From Methylibium sp. (GTDB taxonomy: Bacteria; Pseudomonadota; Gammaproteobacteria; Burkholderiales; Burkholderiaceae_C): a stretch of DNA of 41,540 bases. Made by a program: the position numbers and the translations under genes. The notes under the pieces were generated by a model. The model was not told the origin of the DNA. It did not search any database and saw only the letters and a list, made by a program, of their open reading frames with translations. Within the stretch, counting starts at the first letter, position 1; each line of letters opens with the position of its first letter. Positions 7,058 through 15,373 of the stretch are shown here, piece by piece. The stretch spans positions 1 through 41,540 of the forward strand of contig NZ_JACDCW010000028.1 in assembly GCF_013817345.1 (NCBI RefSeq), read 5' to 3'.

Positions 7058-8485
7058 TCAGACGAAAAGACGCTCGGCCGCACGTATAGACAGCGCGGAG
7101 AGCGTCAAGGTCGGGTTGGCCGCGGGACAAGTCGGAAAACTCCCGCCACCCAGCACCAGCAGATTGCGCAAGGTGTGATGGCGGAGATCGGCATCGACCA
7201 CACTCGTTTGCGGATCGGTACCCATGCGCGTGGTGCCCTGTATATGTGCCGAGCCGCCGATACCTTGCTTGGGCAGGATGTAGAACGACTCCACCGGCAG
7301 GCCGCTGAGCAGCTCCGTCACCCGGCCCTCGAGCGAATCGAAGCCTGCCTGCATGTAGCTCGATGCCCGCGGATAGTGAATCGCCGGCTTCGACGCATCC
7401 TCCGGCGCGAGCGACACATGGTTGTCGGCGCTGGGCAAATCCTCGAAGACGAACTTGAGCAGCGCACGCTGTCGCCACCGGCCATGCTCGGCGCGCAACC
7501 AGGGCACGTTCCAGTTCTCGACCAGACACGCGGGCCGATCCCTGCGAGAAGCGCCGTCGAGGAACATCGCTCCCAGCCCAGTGACGGCCTGGCCACCGCC
7601 GTAGTTGTCTACGCCCACCAGATCGACCTGTACGTCCCGCGAAATCTGCTCGTTGAGGTAGCGCCCCAGCGCGGGGTCGCTCAAGCCCGAGCGCAGCAGA
7701 ATGAACGGCGTCATGATGGCGTGCGCGCCCACGGCCACTAGATCGGCGGCGGCGTGCTGCTCGCGGCCTTCGCGCCGGTACTGCACGCCGGTGACACGCC
7801 CGGCCTCGATGTCGACGCGTTCGACCTCCGCGTCCAGCAGCAGCGTGACGCGCGGGTCGTCGTAGAGCTGCGCCATGTGCAGGTCGATCTGGAACTTGGA
7901 ACTGATGGGGCACACTGAGCACACGCCCGAAGCACAGCAGACCGGGCGGCCCGTCTCGACGCTGCTCGAGCGCGCACTCGGAAAATGAATGTGCTGGCCC
8001 GGGTATTTGGCGGCAAGCACCTCGTCGAAGGCGTTGAAACGATGCGCCGGATAGCGATAAGGTTCGGACCGCGGGAACGGGCCCTCCGACGCGCCGGCGA
8101 TGCCCATCGCGTGCTCGACGCGAACGTAGTAGGGCTCGATATCTTCGTAGGTGAGCGGCCAGTCGGTCCCCACGCCGTAAAGGCTGCGTGTGCGGAAGTC
8201 GTTGGGATGCATGCGCGGCGTGTTGCCGGTCCAGCACGAGCCGCCGCCGAAAGCGATGTTCTGCACCCATCCCTTTTGCGGTGTGCGGTTGATGATCAGG
8301 TCGTTGAATCCGGGGCCGCCCAAAATGCCCCGGCGCTGCAGGCGCAGCGCCGGGTCAACGCGGCGGCCGCGCTCCAGGACGAGGATGCGCTCGTCCTTCC
8401 GTGCGTGCTTCAGATACTCGAGCAGGAAGAAGGTCGACGCGAAACCCGTGCCGACCACTGCAAGCGAAAAACTTTTCTGGCTCAT
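7058..8485 (-). CDS. GMC-family FAD-dependent oxidoreductase
   Basis: 475-residue flavoprotein predicted to oxidise an alcohol group, probably on a sugar or sugar lipid. Start ATG 8485 is preceded by GAAGGA; the open frame extends 20 codons further but overlaps the GT39 gene. The N-terminal dinucleotide fold is present (VVGTGFASTFF, residues 10-20; LVLERGRRVDP). It is followed by an FAD-contact loop (GGGSCWTGNTPRMHP, near 80-94) and the GMC C-terminal signature: GGSAHIQGTTRMG near 410, then FPTCPAANPTLTLSALS near 450-466. A cluster of four cysteines (residues 183, 184, 189, 192: CCASGVCSVC) is notable and is shared with bacterial gluconate- and sorbose-type GMC dehydrogenases. No signal peptide. 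The downstream Tat protein suggests co-export as a pair. Confidence 0.88.
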   Translation of the reverse strand: MSQKSFSLAVVGTGFASTFFLLEYLKHARKDERILVLERGRRVDPALRLQRRGILGGPGFNDLIINRTPQKGWVQNIAFGGGSCWTGNTPRMHPNDFRTRSLYGVGTDWPLTYEDIEPYYVRVEHAMGIAGASEGPFPRSEPYRYPAHRFNAFDEVLAAKYPGQHIHFPSARSSSVETGRPVCCASGVCSVCPISSKFQIDLHMAQLYDDPRVTLLLDAEVERVDIEAGRVTGVQYRREGREQHAAADLVAVGAHAIMTPFILLRSGLSDPALGRYLNEQISRDVQVDLVGVDNYGGGQAVTGLGAMFLDGASRRDRPACLVENWNVPWLRAEHGRWRQRALLKFVFEDLPSADNHVSLAPEDASKPAIHYPRASSYMQAGFDSLEGRVTELLSGLPVESFYILPKQGIGGSAHIQGTTRMGTDPQTSVVDADLRHHTLRNLLVLGGGSFPTCPAANPTLTLSALSIRAAERLFV

Positions 8486-8507
8486 GCCGGTTCGATTCCT
8501 TCGAGGC

Positions 8508-9812
8508 TCACGCCGATGTGGCGGCAGCACTGCGGCCGCGGCCAATCGCTCGCCGCACGCGGCTCTCAGGCCGGCTCAGGTGAGCGACCCCGGCTGCCGC
8601 CAGCATGGCGAACTGCGCCGCGAAAGCGAGGTGATAACGATCTTGCGACACTACGATGCTGTGCACCGCACTGTAGAAGGCGATGGTGACAAGGGGCGGC
8701 GACAGGATAAATCGGCGCCAGCCCAGGCGCCGCAGCAACACCCAGGCGCCCCACGCCGCGGTCAGGAAAATCAGCACCCAGCTCAACTGCGTGAAGCGCT
8801 TCAACCAGAGCACGGCAGGCTCACCGAAGGACTCGCTGATACCGCCTGCGTTCCAGATCACGCCGATCGATTCGTTGCCGTACAGGAAAACCAGCTTGCG
8901 CAGTGTGCGCACCGCAAATCCGGCCGGATCTTCCAAGATGTAGCGCTTGGCTTCGTCGCCCAGCACGAGCGATTGCTCGTAGTCGTTGAGGTGGTTGAGG
9001 CGTTCTGGAATGGGCATGTAGTCGCCTCGCGTTCCCGGTGAATTGCCCATCCACAGCGTGATGCCGCCGTTGGTCGAGATGAGCACCGGCGAGCCATAGA
9101 GCTGGTAGTTGCGCCAGGTCCACGGTGACACCACGCAGGCCATGGCGGCCAGGGCCAGCACGGTCACTTGCATTTGCGAACGTAGCACTTGGCGCGGGAC
9201 CGCCGAGCTGAACAGCACTGCCACACCGTACACGACCGGCAGGGCCAGCGCGAGCGGCCGCACCAGGGCTGCGGCGCCCAGCAGCACGCCGGCGAGCAGG
9301 CCGCGAAACAGGACGGAGCCACGCGGCGCGGTCCAGACGTCGAGCGCCAGCATGGTGAACAGCAGGAAAGGCAGCTCGCTCGCCAGCACGGTCGTGAACA
9401 GCACAAGCGTGGGCCACACGGCAAGCACCGCTGCGGTGAACAGCGCCACCTGCGCGCCGAAAAAGCGCGCGGCAACCCGGGCCGAGCTGACGATCAGTGC
9501 GGCTGAAATCAGCAGGTTCAACAGCACGATGTTGAAGTGTCCGAAGCCGAACAGCTTGTAGACGGCGGCGTAAAGGAAAGACGTTCCCGGCGGCCAGAAA
9601 GCAAAGGGCTCGTTGGGCGTCCAGCCATAAACGCCGTGCAGGACCAGATTGCGGGCGAAAGTTTCGTAGGCCACGCTGTCCGACAAGGGCACCACCGGCA
9701 CCAGCACCCCCCAGCCGATGCGCAGAGCGAGCGCCGCGGCGACCACCCATGCCAACTGGCGAAGCGAAATCTCGTTACCGCCGAATGTCGATCGCTGCAA
9801 TTCTGTCGTCAT
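8508..9812 (-). CDS. GT39/ArnT-like polyprenyl-phosphate-sugar glycosyltransferase
   Basis: Integral membrane glycosyltransferase (434 residues) of the PMT/ArnT fold, which uses polyprenyl-phosphate-sugars as donors on the periplasmic face. It has about ten hydrophobic segments. The first periplasmic loop carries the expected acidic residues (PLSDSVAYETFARNLVLHGVYGW), followed by AFWPPGTSFLYAAVYKLFG, typical of PMT_2 proteins. I chose ATG 9812 over the ATG two codons upstream (9818) because GAGGA (9819-9823) sits six bases before 9812 but directly abuts 9818. It lies nine bases after the HAD-UbiA gene and two genes after an ArnE-like protein, so all three probably serve one lipid-linked sugar pathway. 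The acceptor is unknown. Confidence 0.8.
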   Translation of the reverse strand: MTTELQRSTFGGNEISLRQLAWVVAAALALRIGWGVLVPVVPLSDSVAYETFARNLVLHGVYGWTPNEPFAFWPPGTSFLYAAVYKLFGFGHFNIVLLNLLISAALIVSSARVAARFFGAQVALFTAAVLAVWPTLVLFTTVLASELPFLLFTMLALDVWTAPRGSVLFRGLLAGVLLGAAALVRPLALALPVVYGVAVLFSSAVPRQVLRSQMQVTVLALAAMACVVSPWTWRNYQLYGSPVLISTNGGITLWMGNSPGTRGDYMPIPERLNHLNDYEQSLVLGDEAKRYILEDPAGFAVRTLRKLVFLYGNESIGVIWNAGGISESFGEPAVLWLKRFTQLSWVLIFLTAAWGAWVLLRRLGWRRFILSPPLVTIAFYSAVHSIVVSQDRYHLAFAAQFAMLAAAGVAHLSRPESRVRRAIGRGRSAAATSA

Positions 9813-9818
9813 GCCCAT

Positions 9819-9823
9819 TCCTC
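9819..9823 (-). promoter_or_regulatory. Shine-Dalgarno GAGGA deciding the GT39 start
   Basis: GAGGA on the minus strand, six bases before ATG 9812 and zero bases before ATG 9818. It overlaps the UbiA-gene stop (TGA at 9824-9822), which suggests coupled translation. Confidence 0.6.
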
Positions 9824-11255
9824 AATGCACCGTCGCCAACCAAAGCGCCGCTGCGATCCATGCCGCCAGCAGCCAGCTTTGCTTGTCGGTCGCCGCGAAC
9901 ACCACCGGGTCGTCGTGCATTTCGCCGCGGTGCGCTTTCATCCACACGCGCGTGATCCAGTAGAGCAGCGGCGGCAGCACCATCCACAGCGCCCAGCGGT
10001 TGGGATACAGGCCGCCGAGATCAGCACTGTTGACGTACAGCGCCATGACCAGAATGGCGATGTAGCCGGCCGCCGTACCCTGACTCAGCAATACCGGCAT
10101 GTCGCTCACCAGATAACCCCGCCCGGCGGCCTTGTCCTTGTGCTGCTCGCGCGCCACCAGCATTTCGGAATACCGTTTGACGATGGCCAGGCTCAAGAAC
10201 ATGAACATCGAAAACGCGAGCAGCCAGAACGAGGGCACGATGGCCGTCGCCGCCGCGCCGGCAATGATGCGCGACGTGTAGAGCGAGGCCAGCAGCATCA
10301 CGTCCACGACCACCTGGTTCTTGAGCCAAAAAGAGTAGAGGCAGGTGATTGCAAAGTACGCCAGCAGGGTGCCGGCAAAAGCAAGCGGCAACTGCGTGCA
10401 GACCGTCACCGTGCCGGCCAGCAGCAGCGGTACCAGGGTCACGCCCTGCGCGATGGACATCGCACCGCAGGCAAAGGGCCGATTGCGCTTGCGCGCGTGC
10501 ACCCGGTCTGCCGGCAGGTCGAGCAGGTCGTTGATCACGTAGACCGCCGACGCGCACAGCCCGAAGGCCAGAAAAGCCAGCAGCGCCGCCACGACGGCCT
10601 GGCCGTCGGAAGTTTGATGCGCAGCCAGCAGCGGGATGAAAACCAGCACGTTCTTCGACCACTGATGCAGCCGCACTGCCTTGGCAAAGGTTTTCAGCGA
10701 AGGTTTGGGCAGCGAGATGGTCTGCAACACAGTGGCCGCGAGCGCAGCGGCACGCTGCAGTGCGCGCGAGGGACTGACCACGATCGCTCCGCCGCTCGCC
10801 GCCCACACCGGCAGATCGGTGGAGCCGTTGCCGGCATAGACGAAGCCGCCCCGCCCGAACATCTGCTCTAGCCGGGCAGCCTTGCGCGGCCCCGACAGGT
10901 TCACCTCGCCTTCGGTGGCCACGACCTGATCGAAGACGCCGAGGTGCCGCGCCACCGCCTCGGCCTGGCAGCGCGGCGAGGCGGTCGCCAGCACCGTCGT
11001 GCGCCCTTCGCTGCGCGCACGCCGCGTGAGTGCCACCACGTCTTCGTTGTAGGGCAATGTGGCTGCGTCGAGTTGCACGCGCTCGGCGATGCGCTGCTTG
11101 AGAAAGGCCTTGCCCTTGAGCAGCCACAAGGGCAGCAGCAGAACAGAGAACCAGGAATGTTTGAGCAACAACAGCGCCGACTCGTGCAGCAGGTCAGTGC
11201 GGATGAGCGTGCCGTCGCAGTCGATGCAAAGAGGCAAGCGCGATTCGTCCGCCAT
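9822..11255 (-). CDS. HAD phosphatase - UbiA prenyltransferase fusion (decaprenyl-phosphate phosphoribosyltransferase-like)
   Basis: 477-residue bifunctional protein. Residues 1 to about 180 are a HAD hydrolase: nucleophile motif DCDGT (12-16), TASPRC near 91-96, GPRKAARL near 122, and YAGNGSTDLPVW near 140-151. Residues about 185-477 are a UbiA membrane prenyltransferase with the polyprenyl/pyrophosphate-binding motif NDLLDLPAD (242-250), followed later by QVVVDVMLLASLYTSRIIAG and LAIVKRYSEM. The latter pattern is typical of the branch containing mycobacterial 5-phosphoribosyl-1-pyrophosphate:decaprenyl-phosphate transferase. A single protein could then attach phosphoribose to undecaprenyl phosphate and remove the 5-phosphate. 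That is inference from family and fusion. The start ATG shares one base with the stop of the SMR gene (TGATG), indicating translational coupling. Confidence 0.85.
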   Translation of the reverse strand: MADESRLPLCIDCDGTLIRTDLLHESALLLLKHSWFSVLLLPLWLLKGKAFLKQRIAERVQLDAATLPYNEDVVALTRRARSEGRTTVLATASPRCQAEAVARHLGVFDQVVATEGEVNLSGPRKAARLEQMFGRGGFVYAGNGSTDLPVWAASGGAIVVSPSRALQRAAALAATVLQTISLPKPSLKTFAKAVRLHQWSKNVLVFIPLLAAHQTSDGQAVVAALLAFLAFGLCASAVYVINDLLDLPADRVHARKRNRPFACGAMSIAQGVTLVPLLLAGTVTVCTQLPLAFAGTLLAYFAITCLYSFWLKNQVVVDVMLLASLYTSRIIAGAAATAIVPSFWLLAFSMFMFLSLAIVKRYSEMLVAREQHKDKAAGRGYLVSDMPVLLSQGTAAGYIAILVMALYVNSADLGGLYPNRWALWMVLPPLLYWITRVWMKAHRGEMHDDPVVFAATDKQSWLLAAWIAAALWLATVH

Positions 11256-11632
11256 CAGCCGCCCCGAGCGATCAGCACCACGCCGCCGGCGATCAACAGC
11301 GTGCCTGCAACGCGTTGCACGTTGAGGGCGTCGCCCATCAGCAGCCAGCCGAGCAGCATGGTGAAGACGAAACCGATGCCGACGAACGGATAGGCGAAGC
11401 TCACCTCCACCCGGGCCAGCACGCCGAGCCACACCACGGCGCTCAGGAAGTAGAGCAGCAGGCCCAGCACCACCCACTGGTTGGTGCCGACCTGCAACGC
11501 CAGTTCGCCCCAGCGCCGTGAAGCCAGCGTGGCGCCGATCTGCGCATTGCTCATGCCGGTCTTGAGCAGGATCTGCGCGAAGGCGGACATGGCGACACTG
11601 CCGATGATCAGGAAGAATGTGCTTGCTTGCAT
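11255..11632 (-). CDS. ArnE/SMR-like small four-helix membrane protein, possible lipid-linked sugar flippase
   Basis: 125 residues forming four hydrophobic helices in the EmrE/ArnE fold. It starts with FLIIGSVAMSAFAQILLKTGM, has the paired SAVVWLGVLARVEVSFAYP segment, and ends with the GTLLIAGGVVLIARGG glycine-rich helix. The AQ-LLK-G and S-AYP features resemble ArnE/ArnF, which flip undecaprenyl-phosphate-aminoarabinose, more than multidrug SMR pumps. ATG 11632 lies seven bases after the upstream glycosyltransferase; an open frame continues upstream but overlaps that gene. Position directly before HAD-UbiA, with overlapping stop and start, supports a role in moving the UbiA product across the membrane. 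Confidence 0.78.
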   Translation of the reverse strand: MQASTFFLIIGSVAMSAFAQILLKTGMSNAQIGATLASRRWGELALQVGTNQWVVLGLLLYFLSAVVWLGVLARVEVSFAYPFVGIGFVFTMLLGWLLMGDALNVQRVAGTLLIAGGVVLIARGG

Positions 11633-11639
11633 GACGTGC

Positions 11640-12983
11640 TCAGGTCGGGTGGGGGCGCTTCGGATCGATCGATGGCTCGGGCTTGCGCACGCGGCGAGCC
11701 GCGTCGTACAGCTCCAGCATCCGGTCGGCCTTGACCTCCCAGTCGTAGTCGCGCAGCACTTTAGCCCGCCCGGCGCGGCCCATGCTCTCACGCTCCGCTG
11801 GCGATGCAGCCAGCCGGACCATTGCCTCGGCAAAGCCTTCGGTCAGCCGCTCAGGGCTGTCCGGCGGCACCAGTACGCCGCAGCTAGCGTCGAGGTAATC
11901 GAGCGGCCCGCCCCAGGCGGTGGCAATGACCGGCTTGCTCATCGACATGGCCTCCAGCACCACGGCGCCACCGCACTCGTGAATGCTGGGCAGCACGAGG
12001 CAATCCGCTCGCACGAGGCTCTCGGCGCAGGTGCGCTGGGAGAGCCAACCCGTGAAGCACACCTGCCCTTGGCCGTCCTGCTTGCCGTCGCCGAGGCCCA
12101 GTCTCGAAGCCAGCGCTTGCAGACGCTGGCGCTCGACGCCATCGCCGATGATGACAAGACGTATGCGCACCTGAGCCGACGCCGCCTTGAACGCGCGCAG
12201 CAGGATGTCGACTGCCTTCAAAGCCACGAGCCGGCCCATGAAGACAAAGGTGGTCACTTCCGAGGGTTCGGGGCGCTCCGCAGTGACCGGCCGCCACAGC
12301 GCCAAATCCACGCCGTTCTCAACCACCTCATGCACCCGCGTATTGATCCCCGCAGGCAGAGCACGCCGCGTGCGCTCATTCGCAACCAGCAGGAGCGCGG
12401 CCTGGCGCTTGCCGGGCATGAGCCGGTTCAGCAGGCCCGAGGCGAGCTTGCCCACGCCGAACATTGCACGTTCGCCTGGGCCGCGGTGGCGGCGAAACGC
12501 CGGGGGATAGTCCATGCCACCGTTCATCGGGCCGATGAGCACCGGCACGCCGAAGCCGAACATCATCGACGGCTCGCGTGGCGACACCGGCATGGGCTGG
12601 TGCACGACATCGATACCTGCTTCCGCAACCAGACGCCGAACCACTTGGCGCTGCGCCACTTGCGTGGAAAGACGCGAAACAAATCCGAGCGTGAAAAAGG
12701 CGATGCGCGTCGGCAGTTTGCTGCCCAGCCGGTGCATCAAGCGGTGCAGCGGCGTGTCTTCGATGTAGTGAATGCGCTGCTCGCTCGGAAAAAGCCCGGT
12801 CAGTTCTTCCCGCCGCCGGGCGTGGGTTACCAGCCAGACGGCCATGCCGCGCTGACGAAAAACGCGGAAGTAATGCAACGCCAGCGCCGCCTCGCCGCCG
12901 AACTGAGCGGACGCATGCTCCGCCACGATCAGCAGGCGCAACGCGGACCGCTCCTGCCCTGGTGAATCACTTTGCTCACTCAT
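11640..12983 (-). CDS. Glycosyltransferase family 4
   Basis: Cytoplasmic GT-B glycosyltransferase, 447 residues, expected to add one sugar to the lipid-linked repeat. The N-terminal half has the glycine-rich acceptor region (EHASAQFGGEAALALHYFRV). The C-terminal half has FVFMGRLVALKAVDILLRAF, VIIGDGVER and the EX7E donor-site motif HECGGAVVLEAM followed by PVIATAWGGPLDYL. Start ATG 12983 is the only reasonable one, 21 bases after the next glycosyltransferase, with SMR seven bases downstream. Donor and acceptor cannot be read from sequence. Confidence 0.88.
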   Translation of the reverse strand: MSEQSDSPGQERSALRLLIVAEHASAQFGGEAALALHYFRVFRQRGMAVWLVTHARRREELTGLFPSEQRIHYIEDTPLHRLMHRLGSKLPTRIAFFTLGFVSRLSTQVAQRQVVRRLVAEAGIDVVHQPMPVSPREPSMMFGFGVPVLIGPMNGGMDYPPAFRRHRGPGERAMFGVGKLASGLLNRLMPGKRQAALLLVANERTRRALPAGINTRVHEVVENGVDLALWRPVTAERPEPSEVTTFVFMGRLVALKAVDILLRAFKAASAQVRIRLVIIGDGVERQRLQALASRLGLGDGKQDGQGQVCFTGWLSQRTCAESLVRADCLVLPSIHECGGAVVLEAMSMSKPVIATAWGGPLDYLDASCGVLVPPDSPERLTEGFAEAMVRLAASPAERESMGRAGRAKVLRDYDWEVKADRMLELYDAARRVRKPEPSIDPKRPHPT

Positions 12984-13004
12984 GTGCTCGACGCTCTCGG
13001 CGCT

Positions 13005-14255
13005 CTACCGCAGGTGGCGGCGTTCGGGGGGCAAGGCCTCCAGAACCCAGGACCAATCGCAGCGCTTGGGCGCCAGTTTGCCGCCGCGATGAAGGGTGAC
13101 GCCTTCGAGCATGTTGTCAGTGAAGTTCTCCACCGAATGGAACTGCAGCAACCGGGAAACCGCTTCGCTGTTTCGGTAAGCCGCCGCCTCCTCGAGCCCG
13201 CTCTCGAGCGCTCGCGCAAACGCGCCGCTGTCGGCAATGTTCACCCGCTGGCCTACTTCGAATCTCAGCACCAGACTGCGCGACCAGCCCAGGTCGTTGA
13301 CGACGATGGGCCGGCCGGCCGCCACGGCCTTCAGCGCGAGCGATGCCAAGCCCGGAAAGTCGTAGTAGACGGGGGTGACCAGATCGAGCGCTTCGAACCC
13401 ATGCCCAAGCTCCGCGACCGACAGAAAACGGTCCATCACCACCAGCCGGCCGCTCGCCAGGAGATCCGCATACCGATCGCGGATGAGGGAGGCGAACTCC
13501 GGCGCCAGCCGGCCGCCGAGCAGCAGCCGATCGGTGGCGGCGAGCTTCGCGTCGCGAAAGGCAGCAAGCAGTTCCGGGATGGCTTTTCGGCGATCGAGCG
13601 AGCCGAGCAAGCCGAGGTAACGACCGTCCGGGTCGATGCCGAGCAGCCGGCAAGCCGCCTCGCGACCAATGGGCTCGAGCGAGGGCACCGGGTCGCCGAC
13701 CAGCCTGACCTCTGTCTTGCCTTCACGCCGCTTGCGTTTCAGGTGCTCGTAGTAATTGAAGTTGACGAAGTTCATGCGCGCGAGCCGCAGGTGGCCGTAG
13801 ATTCGGCCATAGACGAGTTCCTTGAAGCGCTGCTTGGCCGTGACCAACGAAGGCCCGTAGCCGGTGTGGAAGGTCGCCTCTACGGGGCCTGCGCCCTTCA
13901 ACATGTCGAGGCCCAGGAACTGCGAACCGGCGATGGCCCAGCTCTGAGCGTCTGCCGATGGCAGCAGCGTGTAATCCGGCCGCACCGTCCCTATTACGTG
14001 GGCCACGTTTCTCGCCGCTCGATATCGGTCCGCGGGCGGCAACCGGGGCGAGACCTCAGGAACGGAAGCGGTGAACGTGACGTTATCCAATGCCGCAATG
14101 CCAGCCTGCTTTGCAGGCGACTGAGCTGCTGCCATGAACCGGGGCGTCACGGCGACGACGACCTCGTCGGCGAGGCCAGCAAGGCGCGGCAGCAGGCACT
14201 CGAGATAGTTGTCGTAGTGGCCGCCATGCCACTGCTCGAAAACAAGTACTTTCAT
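13005..14255 (-). CDS. Glycosyltransferase, GT4-like (GT-B fold)
   Basis: 416 residues. The N-terminus MKVLVFEQWHGGHYDNYLECLLPRL is the usual first strand and glycine loop of a GT-B enzyme. The second half has LGLLGSLDRRKAIPELLAAF, LLLGGRLAPEF and a donor-site region with DFPGLASLALKAVAAGRPIVV, in which the classical EX7E is replaced by a weaker pattern. It is therefore a divergent GT4-type protein. ATG 14255 overlaps the preceding stop by four bases (ATGA). A sugar-adding step in EPS repeat assembly is inferred from context. Confidence 0.78.
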   Translation of the reverse strand: MKVLVFEQWHGGHYDNYLECLLPRLAGLADEVVVAVTPRFMAAAQSPAKQAGIAALDNVTFTASVPEVSPRLPPADRYRAARNVAHVIGTVRPDYTLLPSADAQSWAIAGSQFLGLDMLKGAGPVEATFHTGYGPSLVTAKQRFKELVYGRIYGHLRLARMNFVNFNYYEHLKRKRREGKTEVRLVGDPVPSLEPIGREAACRLLGIDPDGRYLGLLGSLDRRKAIPELLAAFRDAKLAATDRLLLGGRLAPEFASLIRDRYADLLASGRLVVMDRFLSVAELGHGFEALDLVTPVYYDFPGLASLALKAVAAGRPIVVNDLGWSRSLVLRFEVGQRVNIADSGAFARALESGLEEAAAYRNSEAVSRLLQFHSVENFTDNMLEGVTLHRGGKLAPKRCDWSWVLEALPPERRHLR

Positions 14256-15373
14256 TTCAGCAAGGCCGCCACGGTGGCTTCGACCGAACGGGCAACGCTG
14301 TCGGGTGAATAGTGATGGCGGACCGCCTCCCGGCCTGCTTCACCCAGGGTACGTGCACGCGCCCTGTCTTGCATCAGGCCAATGCAAGACGCCGCCCACT
14401 CGGCCGGTGTTCTGGCCACCAGGAAGTGGACGTCTTCTTCCAGCTTGGGCTTGAAGCCGAAACACACGAAATCAGACACCACCACCGCGCAAGCGTGAGC
14501 CAGGGCTTCGAGCACCTTGATCTGCGTGCCGCCGCCGCTGAACACCGGCGCAATCACCAACGACGCGCAGGCGTACTCCGCCACGATATCGTCGACGAAG
14601 CCGGGTGAGTCGACGCCCGCCACGGCACTCCAACGCTTCCCGTTCTCGCCAGACCGCTTGCCGACGATCTGCAACCGGGCGGACGGCATGGAGCGGCGGA
14701 TGTCCGGCCAGCAATGCTCGACGAAGTACTCGACCGCCTGCACATTCGGGCCGTACTCCAGGTTCCCGACGAAGAGCACCGTCGGCGGCCGCGACTCGGT
14801 GCAAGGCCGGGCGCTCACCAACGGCGTAATGTTGGGCAGCATCGAGCCCGAGGTGACCCGAAACGTCGCCATGTCGGCTTCGTTGACGAACCACACGTGC
14901 GAATAGCGCGGCAAGCCCAGCCTCGTCACCGTGTCGCGCGCGAGCTTCCTGCCTGCAGCCACCGCGCGCCGCAAGGGCGGCGCCGACTCCTTTGCATGAC
15001 GTTTGGAGAGGTCGTCGGCGTCCAGAATGAACGGCGCATCGACGCAAGGCCTGACGTACAAACCCAGCAACAGGTAGCGCACCACGACCAGATCGAAGCT
15101 CCGGCCCTCCAGGGCCACAAGGATCATCTTGCGAACAGCGTTCTGGCTGCGCTGCGGCCACGGAAAGAAGGCATGCCGGAAGGTGATGCTGGCCGGCACA
15201 CCGGGGAATGGATGCGGCACGAAGCGGTTCGCATTGCCGGGGGTCAGCACGAGCGTCGTGACGTCGCCGCAGTTGCGCAGGGCCTGCAGCAGGACATTGC
15301 TGCGCAACGCGCCGCCGTACGAGCGGTCGTCCGGCGCGGTCGGGCTGACGAAGAGGATGCGAGGGGAAGTCAT
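14252..15373 (-). CDS. Glycosyltransferase family 4
   Basis: 373-residue GT-B glycosyltransferase. It starts MTSPRILFVSPTAPDDRSYGGALRS with the first strand and glycine loop. The C-terminal domain has VLFVGNLEYGPNVQAVEYFV, LQIVGKRSG, PGFVDDIVAEYACASLVIAP and SGGGTQIKVLEALAHACAVVVSD, the pattern of the GT4 sub-branch with GGG(T/S)..K.LEA in the donor site. The start (ATG 15373) overlaps the upstream stop by four bases (ATGA), and the end overlaps the next gene the same way. Expected role: sugar addition to the undecaprenyl-linked repeat. Confidence 0.87.
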   Translation of the reverse strand: MTSPRILFVSPTAPDDRSYGGALRSNVLLQALRNCGDVTTLVLTPGNANRFVPHPFPGVPASITFRHAFFPWPQRSQNAVRKMILVALEGRSFDLVVVRYLLLGLYVRPCVDAPFILDADDLSKRHAKESAPPLRRAVAAGRKLARDTVTRLGLPRYSHVWFVNEADMATFRVTSGSMLPNITPLVSARPCTESRPPTVLFVGNLEYGPNVQAVEYFVEHCWPDIRRSMPSARLQIVGKRSGENGKRWSAVAGVDSPGFVDDIVAEYACASLVIAPVFSGGGTQIKVLEALAHACAVVVSDFVCFGFKPKLEEDVHFLVARTPAEWAASCIGLMQDRARARTLGEAGREAVRHHYSPDSVARSVEATVAALLK

